This document shows, in pieces, positions 10,692 through 22,752 of a stretch of DNA of 64,000 nucleotides. This DNA is from Rhabditophanes sp. KR3021 (lineage: Eukaryota; Nematoda; Chromadorea; Rhabditida; Alloionematidae). Positions within the stretch are counted from its first letter, which is position 1. Each line of letters begins with the position of its first letter. The stretch spans positions 4,774,001-4,838,000 of the forward strand of contig CAUJLY010000002.1 of NCBI GenBank assembly GCA_963281155.1, given 5' to 3'. The position numbers and the translations under genes were made by a program. The notes under the pieces were generated by a model. That model was given only the letters and a program-made list of their open reading frames with translations, searched no databases and was not told the origin of the DNA.

Positions 10692-11444
10692 ATGGATGGT
10701 GTGATAGCCTTTATCACTCAAATGCCACCGGTAACACGGACATATCTAGGATTATGCTTGTTGATGTCAGTTTTGATTGTAAGTTGGATTATTTTATGGC
10801 GCGCCATCACCAATTTACTCTTTATTTAGCAACTTCAAGTAATCAATCCATTCCATCTATATTTCAATTGGAATTTAATTTTGTACGACTATCAAATATG
10901 GAGATTCGGTACTTCATTTTTGTATCTAGGCTCACTTGGGTTTTCACTACTTTTTAACTTAATCTTCAGCTACAGATATTGCCGTATGCTTGAAGAAGGG
11001 TCATTTGCTTTCAGAACAGCTGACTTTGTATTTTTATTTATTTATGGTGCCGTTTTTATGATTCTGTGCACAGTCTTTGTAAACATCTTGTTTTTGGGCC
11101 AAGCATTTACCATTATGCTGGTTTACATTTGGGGAAGAAGGAATCCAGAAGTGAGACTTAACTTCTTTGGCGTCCTGTCATTTGCAGCACCTTATTTACC
11201 TTACTTCCTATGCGCCTTGTCAATTTTGGTGGGAAATTCAGTGACTGTTGACTTGTTAGGAATTGCATCTGGGCATATTTACTATTTCTTTGAAGATGTC
11301 TACCCACTTCAACATGGGGGAAGACGTTTCTTGAAAGCTCCAGCATTTTTGGAACGCTTGTTTGCGGAGGCACCACTACCAAATGTACCTGCCGAAGAGA
11401 GACCTGGTGGTATGGAATGGGGAGCTGATGCGGATGCCCATTAA
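10692..11444 (+). CDS. DERL2: Derlin-2-like ER membrane protein
   Basis: Exons are 10692-10778 and 10830-11444 (51-nt intron), giving 233 residues (human DERL2 has 239). Derlins are inactive rhomboid-fold proteins that thin the ER membrane and help retrotranslocate misfolded proteins in ER-associated degradation. Diagnostic blocks: [10 protein letters not shown] at the N-terminus, the WR motif in [41 protein letters not shown], the GxxxG-type region [12 protein letters not shown], and the C-terminal [12 protein letters not shown]. Several hydrophobic segments give the usual multi-pass topology. DERL2 and DERL3 share these; I see no SHP box like DERL1's. Ku70 follows on the same strand 181 bp later. 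Confidence 0.95.
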
Positions 11445-11592
11445 AAATGGTATTGTAATTATCTTTAGCAAGTTTTTGGCAACTATTTATTTCAACACAA
11501 TATGTAGAGTTGTTCTTAATAAATGTTATTCTTACAATCATTACTTATCTATTATATGTCTGTTACATGCTTTAATATTTTATTCCATTCAG

Positions 11593-11594
11593 TA
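11593..11594 (+). promoter_or_regulatory. Splice-acceptor-like site between Derlin and Ku70
   Basis: TTTTATTCCATTCAG lies about 30 bases before the Ku70 ATG and about 70 bases after an AATAAA, an order expected for a trans-spliced downstream gene of a polycistron or for a short 5'-UTR intron. Confidence 0.35.
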
Positions 11595-11625
11595 AAGTAA
11601 TATCACCAGTTTAGAAAAACAAAGT

Positions 11626-13201
11626 ATGGAGACTGAGTTATCCTCCACCACAAAGGGATGCACCATTTTCTTGTTGGATATGGGAAGTGAGATGGTTAAG
11701 GAGGAATTTGAGCCTTTAATTCGCGGGATCTTATGCGCGATCAGGGATAGAATCATCCAAATTTGTCTTACCTCCAATAACAAGGAGTTAGTGTCTATTG
11801 TATTTTACAATACCAAGAACACTTCAGATTTTACTGAAAATCTTGAGGGTATGTTCGGATTTGTCCCAGTAGAATATCCTGGAGTCTCTACAGTCAAAAA
11901 GATTGACACTTTGTTGAATGCCGAAGAAGGATTAATTGCTGCTATCACTAAAGTAACCGGTGGTCATGCGATTTGCTCTCCAAGTGAGAACTTTTATATT
12001 TGTAGCAAGATTTTTTGCCGATAGTGGTCCTTTCAAGCGCAAGAGTGTAGCTATGTTTACTCCCAACTACAACCCATTTATTGATCTTGAAACTGAAGTA
12101 ATGGATAAATCAAAAGACAACGTAGAGGAACTTCGGAAAAGTGACGCAGTTTTTTCAATTATCGCTGTTGGTTTACCTAATCCTGAATTGGAAGAAGAGG
12201 AGCAAATTAATTCTGTCTGGACTGAATTTGACCCGAGTGCTGAAATGTCTACTGATCCTTCAAAGTTGATTAATGAGCTCAGAAGAAAGGCATGTTCAAT
12301 TAGAGCCGCTACAACATGTGAATTCAGATTAACAGATGAATTTAAATTTGATGTTGGGCTGTACGTTCTTGTTCAACCTCAAACAAAAAACGCAGATGCC
12401 ATCAAGATTGATTCTGAGACCAATGCCTTTATCAAGAAAAAGGGCGGATGGAAGGTTGACTTTCATTCCGAAGAATATGATGAGGAGAATGAGAAACAAC
12501 TTGATGAATTGGATATGAATGCGTCTATGGAATGTGAGTTTAAGAACCAGAAAATTTCATTTCAAATGGATGAGTGGCATCAAATGAGAAATTTCACTGA
12601 TGCAGGCTTTACAATTTTGGGATTCAAAGAAATGGAGACTTTGGATTTGGCCGACATCATGAAGTCGTCTCATTTGATGCAAGTCAAGTCCCATTGCACT
12701 AATGCCGTTCGTGCATTCCGTACTCTCCTTGAAACTTGCTATAAAAAAAATGTCTATGCCGTTGCTAGTTATTGCTTTAGAAAGGTTTATGGACCCAAAT
12801 TGGTTGCTTTAATTCCGAAAATTGACTCAGCTGATGAAAACGCTCCCACTGACTTTATTTACGATGGATTCTTTGTTTTGCAATTAGGATATAAAGAAAA
12901 TATTCGTGATATGTCTAAGAAATTTGAGGACAAAATTACTAAAACTCCATTCAATGAGGTAGACTCAACTGTCACAGCTGCTAAAAGATTCATTGAGATG
13001 TTTACAGCTGACTATTCTCCCTTGAACTATAGCAATTACGTTCTCGAAAAGCATTATCAAGCTGTCGAAAGCATTGCTCTTGATAAGGACGTTGATGATA
13101 TTCAAGTAATTAGAGATGTTACTGTTCCATACTTCAAAAATCCAGCGAGTAAAGCTAGAGGAAAGACTCAATTGGATACCTTCATCAGATTGACTGATTA
13201 A
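11626..13201 (+). CDS. XRCC6: Ku70 (XRCC6) with a one-base frameshift and no SAP domain
   Basis: Ku70 forms the Ku70/80 ring that loads on broken DNA ends in non-homologous end joining. The N-terminal part (11626 to about 12016) is the Ku vWA-like domain (TIFLLDMGSE at the start, SENFYICSKIF at the end). The rest (about 12017-13201) continues one frame over with ADSGPFKRKSVAMFTPNYNP, VGLYVLVQP (the Ku core beta-barrel), GFKEMETLDL, and the C-terminal arm ending TFIRLTD. The break is in a run of six T at 12011-12016; five T would restore a continuous, family-like reading (FYICSKIF then ADS, matching the WVCANLFSD region). About 525 residues fit the span, against 609 in human. The C-terminal SAP domain is missing and I find no later exon for it. 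The break is either a sequencing or assembly indel or a true mutation. Confidence 0.88.
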
Positions 13202-13362
13202 AATGATGTCCGATTTAAATTTCATATAAATCATTGTCTATAATACCTTAGTTTCCCCATTTATTTATTTGATGTCCTTAAGAATAATAAATAATTTTGT
13301 ATTTACATTTGCAGTTTTGTAAGCGCTGTGTTAAATAAAGACCTACGCTATATAAGTCACTT

Positions 13363-13533
13363 TCAGTCAAGGATGTCCCACTTAGGTGGTGCTTCGTGTA
13401 CCCTGTATCCAATAGACTTTGTAGATAGCAGTCTTACTTTTCTACCGAATTTTGTTTTACCATATTTATTGACGAACATACAAGACTTAAAAGCCTCCAA
13501 CACAGAGTTAATCGGTCTATAAGTTTGATCTCT
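13363..13533 (-). pseudogene. Unassigned exon-like coding fragment
   Basis: On the minus strand an open stretch of about 56 codons ends in WDILD and a TGA. Its interior is rich in Lys/Arg (KYGKTKFGRKVRLL) and looks like protein rather than random AT-rich sequence. It has no start codon, no clear acceptor, and sits just below a broken DEAD-box helicase exon. I do not recognise it; it may be part of the same decayed locus or an unrelated remnant. Confidence 0.3.
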
Positions 13534-13744
13534 TCACCAATATACGAGGGGATTGTTAATTCATTGATACTCCTTTCATTTCTTACTGCAGTAGCATAAA
13601 AGCATTTTGTTTTTGTATCTTATACTTATGTTCACTTCTGATGACATCATAAATAATTTTCCCTGGATTGACGGTATTAATGAAATGCTGTCTTTTGCTT
13701 TCAATAGAAACCATAATTGATTTTTTTTAAAACTGATAACTCAC

Positions 13745-13926
<182 letters not shown>

Positions 13927-14112
13927 CAGTTAATCGTTTTTTGAAGGAAGTTGTTAAAAAATAACCGATTTTATTTTAAAAATATTCAGGTCTACAATCG
14001 ATGCAATAAAAAAAGTTTGCAAATAATTATCTTTATTTAAAACATAATTATTAAGCAATAATATATACACACGTATTAAAAGTCAAATATATTTCTGTCA
14101 GTCAATGTCCTT

Positions 14113-17100
14113 TTAACGTTTATGAAAATTCATCAACTCTTGTCCAATCAAATACTGTTCGTTTCGAATCTTTTGTGATAAGGATCGCACTTTTGTGTAT
14201 TGCCAAAGAATCAGTAGAAGAACACATTGAAGAATTGCTGTAGCTGGGGCTGAAAATTTGGTGATTAGAAGACGTTCCCACATTCCTCCTCCATATACTG
14301 CAAACATAAGTTCCCCAAGAATGATGGAAGTTGAAATTTGGAACAAGAAAAATGCTACTACTGGGCATACTAAGTCTCTGTATAATACTTTCAATTGCAA
14401 ACCTCGGAGGCCATTGAGGTACAATGTTTCTAATGCATGTTTCATCCACCATTCGGGCCCAGTTGTGACAGCAACGCAAAACAATTTGCAATACACAAAT
14501 CCAGCGGCATAGGTTGACCATATGTTGAAGGAAGCATTTTGGTGATTGTAAGCCTTGTGAGGAACATTTAAGATAACATAAACGTAATATCCGAACAAGA
14601 ATGGAAAGGCTCCAAATAGTGGTGCAGCAGCCAAACTAACTCTAGCAATAATCATTGCGTAATGTTTAATTGTATTGACAATATGAGTCCATCCTTTTGT
14701 TGCCCATTCAAAGACTACAGCCAGCGCTTTATAAATTAACCAGCACATATAAATGCCAATTCCAAATGTGTAAAATTCGTGCATTTTTGAAGATCCAGTT
14801 CCAAGATAGCAAATGTAACGGCCTAGACTTGTTGGAATTACATAAAATGATGTACTCACAGCTGTAATAATGACACACGTGCACAAAAGCAAAGCAAGCA
14901 GTCTTAGAGCAAAGTATTTTGGTTTGCCAATAATATTTATTTCATTACCATTTCTGGCATGTTCATTTAACTGCATAGCTAGATGTTGATTCCCTAAATG
15001 ATGTTCTTCCAGAGGATCTTCGATTCCTAATTCAACAGGGAATCTGAGTGGTTCTTCATTTTGATTGAATATCTTTCTGTCTTCAGGAGCCAACAAGTAA
15101 TCCAATAGTCCCAATTTTTTTCCGATTGTTAGGCAAACTACTTTGGCAACTGATTTGGTGAAAGCTCTTGCATTAAAATGATTTAAAATTGTAGGCATAA
15201 ACATTTGCAGAATAATCAACTCAAGGCTGAAATCACTTGTAGCAGTTTCCGCACTTGTAATCAAATTTATTCTGAATGGTAAAATGGATGGTAGCAATGC
15301 TCCAATTAACTTGAATGGAATATACGCTACAAGGATGATCAGCAAGAAGAAGATTGAAACGGAAATAATAGTCCTCCGAGTATGTCTTGACAATGGTTGT
15401 TCAATCATTTCATGAAGTGGATTGAAGTCTGGATCATTAAGATTTCTAATGAACCATAAGACTTCAGCCCGCAGCAATTCACGCAAGTTCATAATAAAGG
15501 AGGCAGAGTAAAAGATGAAACTCATACCAAGAGTCCATCTTACCATGATAAAAGCCCAAGGCATGGTAGAAAAGAATGCCATTCTATTTTGAATCGTTGA
15601 ATTGAATGCAGATAAAGAGCACAAATCTAACCAAACCCCGGATGCCAACGGGAACATTATGATTTCAACGACCATTAACAATAACACCTTGAACATAAGG
15701 TACCCAATTCCACTAATTCTGTATAAGGCTGGAAGTCTTGCAGTACCCGCGAATTTGTGAATTGAATAAAAAGTAATCATTGCAGCAAGATACCCCGATA
15801 ATATTCCAAAAAAGGTTTGATTGTTTCTGAAGGTGTCAGGCAATAAATCAAATGGTATGCACTGAACCCCGATCATGTAAGGGAGTAGTCCAAAGAATAT
15901 TGTAAATAAGACAGTCAATCCCAACATCCATAAAATATGTTCGAGAAATAAAAAGGTTCCATCGAAGCCCAAAAATCTTCTCCATGTAAATTCTTCTACA
16001 GCTCGGTCAATCCACTCATCATTCTCTTCTTGCTCATTAGCTGCAGCAGCTGCCTCAGCTTCACGATTTTGATCCCCTTGATGATTATCTTCAACCGGCA
16101 CAATATTTTCTTGTTGTTCTGCAGCAATGCCATTCATATCCCTCAAAAACCCATTAAACTCTTCTCCAACAGCATTGATGTCAACATTTGCAAATACTTG
16201 GTCATTCGGATTATTGTAATTGCGATCCGGAATGTCCCTTCCCATATTTTCTCTTAAATGTGGTAATAGTGGTCTAATTTCTACACGAGTACTGCCATCT
16301 GGCTCTTCGTGATTAATAACTTCGTATCGCACTCCTCTATACCATCCATTTTGTAAATCTCCAATTTGTGGTCTTTCTACATTTCTCAATTCTCCGATGT
16401 TTACAGCTTCGGGTATTTCTGGATGATTTACAAGGTCTTCGAATTCAAGATATCTACGCATGCCTTCCTCAAAGTTATTACGCAACCCTTCTTCGAATGG
16501 ATCGAGATTGTTTTCATTACCTCCGTCTTCATTTAAATTAGCATCTTCATTGATCGGAACTTGTTCTTGACCTACACCGACTTCTTCAACATTCTCGTTA
16601 TTTAAATTAAACCCATCTATGTTGTGTTCTTGGGGAATATTGATATCCACTTGTTCCTCATCAGTTCCAGCGTTTTCAGGGGGCAAATTTAAGAAGTCTG
16701 GTTGAGCACTTTGAATGATTTGTTCTTTAATCCAGATAAAACTCAGAAATCCTCCTATTATCGTAAACATAACCACCCAACCTCTTACTATATCCAAGCA
16801 TATCCTTACGGAAAGCGATGTTGCGTTGGAAGCTTCCGGTATGTGAAGAAACTGCAAGTCTATGAAGAATATCATTGCATGCAACCGGTAACAAACAAAT
16901 GGCACCAAAACAGTCCAAATAAGCATAACGAAGAGGTAGAGGAAAGTGATTTTGAATATCTTTGAAAATAGCATATGAATGCCTAAATAACGCGTCATTA
17001 AATCAATTACAAATCAAAACTACCTTTAAACACTACAGATAAGGGGAGTCTTTTTGGCATATCTGGCTTATAGATCGGCTTAAATGAAAATTTATGCAAA

Positions 17101-17388
17101 CATAATTCACAAACATCTTTCTTGCTATATTTTAGCCATTCTACGAGGCATCCTTGGTGAACAAATTTGATTGTACCGGCACATTTGCATGGATGATATA
17201 AAGGCATATCTCCTCCAGTTCTGCAGACTCTACAAATATCTATAAAAATTATCAAGCCATGTTGTAAACACCACTATTGCTATCATCCTACCTGCGTCTT
17301 CATTATCGCTACCTCCAGCTAACAAGTTATTCAGCAGCTCTTGATTAAAATCCCTCTCGGGATTTTCAGCTTCTTCCGTTGATGTCAT
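14113..17388 (-). CDS. MARCHF6: MARCH6 / TEB4 (Doa10-type) membrane E3 ubiquitin ligase
   Basis: Exons in coding order are 17388-17292, 17239-17024 and 16982-14113 (introns 52 and 41 nt), giving 1060 residues (human 910). The RING-CH finger at about residues 33-85 has the C4HC3 spacing: CRVC, then HPCKC, HQGC and CELC. It is followed by many hydrophobic segments consistent with the 14-pass Doa10 topology. After the first pair of membrane segments comes a long acidic, Asn/Glu-rich loop (about residues 200-420), which explains much of the extra length. The conserved block after the loop, EEFTWRRFLGFDGTFLFLEH, matches MARCH6. In the ER membrane this ligase works with UBE2G2/UBE2J-type E2s on ERAD substrates, sterol enzymes and tail-anchored proteins. 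The start was chosen at the ATG of the first exon, 32 codons before the RING. Confidence 0.95.
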
Positions 17389-18514
17389 TAACAAATATAC
17401 AAGAATAAATTAATATAAACAGTCTCAAATCAAATGGTTATGCTTGCAATTGGAATATCGCTACTAATACACGTTGTCCTGAAACGTCAGAATGTTAGTA
17501 AGCAGGTGACAAAAACAAATTCGTTCGACTCATTTATAGGATCGCAAATCGTATCAAATAATAAAAATAGGATACTTTGTTTTTAATTGGTCTAATTTAA
17601 ATTAATTGCAAGTAATTTAGTGAAACAAATAATTCAATAGATGAAAACGTTAAGACCAAGAAGATAAAAAAATTCTGTTGATAACACGCAAATTGTAGAC
17701 GCTAAAATGCATATTTGGCTATAAAGTGCACTTACATCATGGTGTCAAAACATGTTATTCGGAATAATTTAGTTAAGATACACATCGTTACCACCAGATA
17801 TTACTGAATAATTCAATTTGTTTCTTGTTATTACTGCATTGATATTTTTGACATGAATTTGAACTGAATTCGAAGACATGGTGGTACTGTTGACATTAAA
17901 ATAATAAACACTTAAATGAAGAACACAATTAACTTTTGCCAAAAGTAACACAGAACCATATGCTTTATGGAGACTCATTATTTGGACCACTGCTTAACAA
18001 CAATATCAGCAACCCGCAATAATCAATATGTTTTATTTTTGTGCCTATTTAATATTTGCATTAACAACTCATTTTTCTCATTTTTTGTTAAAACTTCAAA
18101 GATAAACATTTTGTGTATCAAAAAATGACTGAAATATTACTCTCCATCATTAGTTGTTCACATAATACATTCTAATACATTCATAATCATTCCTCTCAGC
18201 ATGCTAAGTTTTTTTACATCTAAGACGTGTGGCATAACTTCCGCGTATCCGAAACACAAGTTCGAAATCAATTTGGAGGTTACAAAATAGTTATCAACAA
18301 AGTGCATATTAAATGTACATCATATCCAATAATCCATGCATCCAACGATGATGCTTTGATGCTTTTTAGTATATACTTCGGCCAACAAGAGATGTTACTT
18401 AACATAACTATTTGCCATTTTTTATTCCCATCGTCAACCAAAAACATAGACTTTATCGAAGTGGCCTAGTAATTTTTGCTTAAAATAATATTTAAACTAG
18501 TCTAGTATTTTTGC

Positions 18515-18765
18515 TGAACGAATAATCATTGTTCAAATAATATTCAGACAAACATTTTTGGGAGTATTATCTAAATAAACATTTTTGGGAGTATTATTTA
18601 ATCAACATTTTTTAAAAGTATTATTGGCACCATAATTTGTGCTTTAAATTTCATTAGACTAATTTGTGCTTTAAATATCATTAGACACATTTGAGCGCTA
18701 AATATTATTGAACTAATTTGTAAATTAAATATTATTGGACTAACTTGGATAATAATTTTGCTGTT
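18515..18765 (+). repeat. Two adjacent families of short imperfect tandem repeats
   Basis: First, two to three copies of a unit like AAACATTTTTGGGAGTATTA. Then about four to five diverged copies, some 30 bp each, of a unit like AATTTGTGCTTTAAATATCA followed by TTAGACT. Copies differ at several positions, so the array is old. Confidence 0.6.
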
Positions 18766-18976
18766 ATTATTCCAAGTTGGTAAATTATAAATACATTCTT
18801 TGATTGAAGTCGCTTAATTTGTAAATATTGTTAAAAACTTGACAACATTCAAAAAGAAAACTTAATTTGGTTCATCATTAATTCAATTTTGGTGTGTAGT
18901 TGGGAAGCTATCTGATATACTGATATTTATTATCACAAAAAGATAAATTGGCTCAATTCAGACAACAACTTTTTGT

Positions 18977-19173
18977 TTATCTTAACGCCTTTTCAAGATC
19001 ATCTTCAGCACTATTTAGAGGATAGTTTGGCAGCAATTTGTCAAAACCCCATTTATAGAAACCTAAATGCTTGGGGTATTTGTTGTTTGCACCAATTTTT
19101 GAGACAATAAACTGATGTTACTATTGTGTCTATCAATATTGATGGCCACCATATCAAATGACAAAGGCTTCAC
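18977..19173 (-). pseudogene. Exon-like coding fragment with one frameshift, unassigned
   Basis: On the minus strand, right after an acceptor (TTAATTAG), a reading begins VKPLSFDMVAINIDRHN. It is lost near 19121-19128 and continues one frame over as IVSKIGANNKYPKHLGFYKW and ends EKALR before a TAA. One extra T in a TTT run would join the halves. The composition is protein-like, unlike the surroundings. I do not recognise the family. It looks like the last exon of a gene that has decayed, or a gene carrying one indel. Confidence 0.35.
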
Positions 19174-19730
19174 CTAATTAAATAACTTTAATTATTATGT
19201 GCCTACACATTTCCATAGCACTTTTTATAGAATCACTCTCCCTATTGAATGTTTTATCTAAAACACATCCATTAAAAAGTACCAAAAGTCTCATATTCAG
19301 GCATTATCTCTTAACTTACACACTATTATACTTTTTGCGACTAAATAACTATTAAAGTTTCCAATTTTTGGCTTTTAAGTATTACTCGATTTTGTCGATA
19401 TAAAGACAGCATAAAAATATGTCTAAAATAAATATACTTTTAGACTGTGCCAAATAACTATTTATTTATCTCACTAAATTATTCTTTATGAACAACTAAT
19501 GGAATAAGTACTATTCACAGATAAAAAATAAATACTATTAACTAATATCAAAATATTAATAATCATCGGGAAGAAATTAGAAAACTAGGAGGAACTAAAA
19601 GAAACAATAAAAGCTGAAAAAACTAGGAAATAATAAAAAGAAAAAGAAACTTAAAGGTTAGCTAAAAACAATTAAATTTTTATCAATTTTTTGTACAAAT
19701 ATTTTAGTGTAAATATTGAAATAAATCAAA

Positions 19731-22002
19731 ATGCTTGGCGTCCGTGGTATATCACTTGGCTTAGGCAAAATAAATTTAAACGATTTAAATTCAATGGCTA
19801 CAATGGAACGAGGCCAAATGCCAAGAATGCGACGGAAAAAGCCTAAATTAAAGCCAAATATAAAGATTAAGAAGTATGTGGACAAAAAGGTATGTTTGTT
19901 TTTGACGCTTCTTCAAAATTTAATAAAAATTGTCTTCTGTTTGCAAAAACACTTATATCAAAAATACATTTCTTAACAAAATTAATTACAAATGAACATT
20001 TATACCAAACATTTACACCAAATATTCATACCAAACATTTATACAAATTTTTATACCATTTAAACTATTTGAGCAGTTAAACGATTTATGATGCATGATT
20101 CATTCACGCTAAATATGACTAAATATTTTTGTTTGTCATATCTACATTAAATATTTTACATCATTTTTTTAAGGCAACAAATTATTAAGTATAAGCGTGT
20201 GAACATTTCTTTTATTAACTCATTAACAAATAAGTTTAATCAATAGGAAAAAGATTGGATAAGGGTATGCTAATAGATTTAATTTAAAATAAAATAAGAC
20301 ATTTTGTTTGGTAAAAAAGTAATAAAATGTCTTCAAAATGGATAGATACTTAATTACAATTTGCCCATTTCACATATTTACAGCTAATTTTAAAAGAAAT
20401 ATCTCTAAAAAAGCGCATTAACTTCAGCAAAATCTTTAAGGTTTATACAAAGTAATGCTTATTATTGAATACGATATAGCACACGTATGGCTTTCACTCT
20501 GCCATAACAATTAACAATCTAAATATTGTATTATAAATATTTTATGTATTCACATTAACAATATATCTATTACGTTATGCCACAATTTACATCCCCTTAT
20601 ATGACAAGGTTCTGACATTCTTACCTCATTAGGAAATTCACCTATCACTTTACTGTGCCAATATCATTTAGCAAGTTGATTGACTTTTCTTTATGGCAAA
20701 TAAATCTTCTTTATACCTTTTCGCAAGAAAATATATCCAATATATTTCGTTTTAGACTGTGTTCACTTTCTTAAATTCAATTTTAAACCTCTAAACAAAA
20801 TTGTAACCATATAGCAAAAAGTCTGCAAAACAAATTGTTATTTAGTTTTGTTATTAAGTATGGGCTTACCTGAAAACACTCGTAGTAATGGATACTCTTC
20901 TAATAAGAACCAAGTCTTTGAGTATAAAAATGATCTTATAGCTAGAGGCAAAAGACCTATGGTTAAAGCTAAAAAAATAAATAAGGAAAAGGAAGCCTAC
21001 TACTGGAAAATGTACTATGACAATAATAAAAAGGTTACTTATTTGATTTTTCTATATTTGGTGTTAATTCATTTTGTTTAGACTTTATGGACAGCTTGCA
21101 GAACAGTTATTTTTGCAGGAATCTTAATTGGTGCCGGTATCATCATGACTGGAGTAGGATTCTTTGACAAAGACTTTTCGAAGGTTAGTTGTCAATAATA
21201 TGTATGGCTTTATGTAAAAGTTGTTTAGAAAAGTGTATACAATCAAACATTGAACATGAATATTTCAACCGTAGACAGTAATTGGAAAATGTACCTCAAA
21301 GGTATGCAATATGCCGGGCCTATAGCTACTGGCGCTGGGGCATTTCTACTTATTGTTGCATGTGTAATTACACTGGAATCTAGAGATAAACATACTCTCG
21401 TTATACAAACAGATGCTCTTAAAAATAGAAAAAAAATTCAACAGTTGAATTTGTCAGATGATAATAGAGCTACACTAGCTCCAATTGCCATTGATGAGCA
21501 GTATTCAAATTTAGGTGTTTCTGAAAATACGGTCAGTAATGCGAGAGATTCTTGTTGCATTGATATAGATGATTTGGATGATGAATGTTTTGAAGAGAAT
21601 GAAGAAGGAACTCCGATGCAAAAAATGGATTCCAAATATTTAAGCCAGCAGAGCACAGTGGATGTGCAAGATGACATTAAAAAGAAAAATTATTCACCGG
21701 GAGAATCATTTAAACTGCGACAAAAAACTAGAAAAAGGTCAATGTTCAATTTTGGAAACAGTAAACAAAATTCCAGTCACAGTGTATCTGTAGGCAATTT
21801 GAATAAGGAAGAATATTACGAGAACCGTGATTTGTATGCTGAATTATTGACAGAATTTTATGACCAATATTCAGATGCTCCCATCAAAGATATTGCTCTT
21901 TCACTGTCAACAGGAGATGTTATGTTTGAGAGCACGGATAATAATCGGATAACAGAGAGAACTGAATATAATGATGATAATGAAGAAACAGATAAGGACT
22001 AA
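19731..22002 (+). CDS. TMEM200-like two-pass membrane protein with two alternative first exons
   Basis: Common exons are 21082-21183 and 21229-22002. Two candidate first exons, 19731-19889 (53 codons, basic) and 20860-21033 (58 codons), both begin with ATG, both end in Lys-Lys at phase 0, and either joins in frame to TLWTACRTV. Products are 344 or 349 residues. Membrane segment 1 is VIFAGILIGAGIIMTGVGFF, then a short loop with the N-glycosylation sites NQT and NIS, then segment 2, AGPIATGAGAFLLIVACVI, followed by LESRDKHTLVI. That matches the TMEM200 pattern of a GPF..G.GIFIFICANAIL-type second segment followed by ENRDKET. The long cytosolic tail is acidic and Ser-rich. The biochemical function of TMEM200 proteins is not established. 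Confidence 0.75.
19890..20859 (+). other. Intron or promoter region between the two first exons of TMEM200-like
   Basis: AT-rich sequence with a short degenerate repeat at about 19995-20057 (unit like ACATTTATACCAA, about four copies) and acceptor-like sites (for example TTCGTTTTAG at about 20744-20753). If the second first exon has its own promoter, it lies here. Confidence 0.35.
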
Positions 22003-22416
22003 AATATATGTAGTTAACAAAGTTACATCCACTTGTCACTAAGACATCATATTAAACAATAGATTATTCCTTGTAATCAAAGATAGTGCAACGAATCCAA
22101 AGTATACAAATGTATCCATTTTTATATTATATGAGTTTGAAAAAATGGTTTATTATGTTAATAAAGTATATCTATATTAATTATTTGTATCTTTTTAAGC
22201 ACATTTGCAAATATTAAAAAGGAAATGATAAAATATGTATGTATAGCATGTAAATAGGTTTTTGATCAACATATCGTGATCGTTGCATTATGACTAAACA
22301 TATAGAATCTGTATTTATTCTCTGCTTTGCGAATTATTGTTTATAATTAAGTTAAGATTAAATGCAGATCCTCAATATTTATGGATTATGAAATTATTTA
22401 GTGTTTTTTGTAAAAA
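22003..22416. other. Convergent spacer
   Basis: 3' ends of the TMEM200-like gene (plus) and of the small mucin-like gene (minus). An AATAAA lies near 22160. Nothing else is seen. Confidence 0.4.
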
Positions 22417-22752
22417 TCAGTAAAGTCGCGATGTTGGTGTTGCATTTGCCTTTCGACGCATCCATAAAATATAGATATACCCTAAAGCAACCATCAAAAT
22501 CATACCCATGAAAATTCCAAAGAAGAAAGTTCCTGTGGCAAATCCACTATCATCTTTTTCTGCTTTTTCAGTAGTTGTAATTGGCTTCGTTGCTGTTGAT
22601 TTCGTTGTTGTTGCTTCGGTTGTTGCTTTCTTTGTTGCTTCCTTTGTTGCCGTTGATACAACTGATTCTTCAGTATCGGCACTAACAAATGTAAGTATCG
22701 AAAGTTGTGAAATTAAAATAAGGAATAATAGAGAAATAGCAACTAAACGCAT
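22417..22752 (-). CDS. Small mucin-like type I membrane protein
   Basis: Single exon, 111 residues. Residues 1-25 are a classic signal peptide (MRLVAISLLFLILISQLSIL, then a probable cleavage after VSA). Residues about 27-68 are almost only Thr, Ala, Lys and Glu, with TTTKSTAT-like runs expected to be O-glycosylated. A hydrophobic segment at about 74-96 (TFFFGIFMGMILMVALGYIY) is followed by a basic stop-transfer WMRRK and a short tail. The layout resembles small sialomucins such as CD164, but the tail lacks the YHTL-type lysosomal signal and there are no cysteines in the stalk, so I do not assign it. Confidence 0.7.
   Translation of the reverse strand: MRLVAISLLFLILISQLSILTFVSADTEESVVSTATKEATKKATTEATTTKSTATKPITTTEKAEKDDSGFATGTFFFGIFMGMILMVALGYIYILWMRRKANATPTSRLY

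Larger units (their letters stand above)
17389..19730. other. Gene-poor spacer, MARCH6 to TMEM200-like
   Basis: Contains the MARCH6 promoter, a repeat block (18500-18760), one decayed exon (18977-19173) and two short open frames I cannot support as genes (17769-17990 minus, 18227-18469 plus). The remainder is AT-rich with no recognisable feature. Confidence 0.4.

Noticed and set aside
11985..12006. A 22-nt intron (GTGAGA ... TTTGTAG) that would restore the Ku70 frame
   Set aside because: It would remove the conserved end of the vWA domain (YICSKIF), and is far below the 36-48 nt intron floor seen in this window; a one-base T-run indel explains the sequence better.
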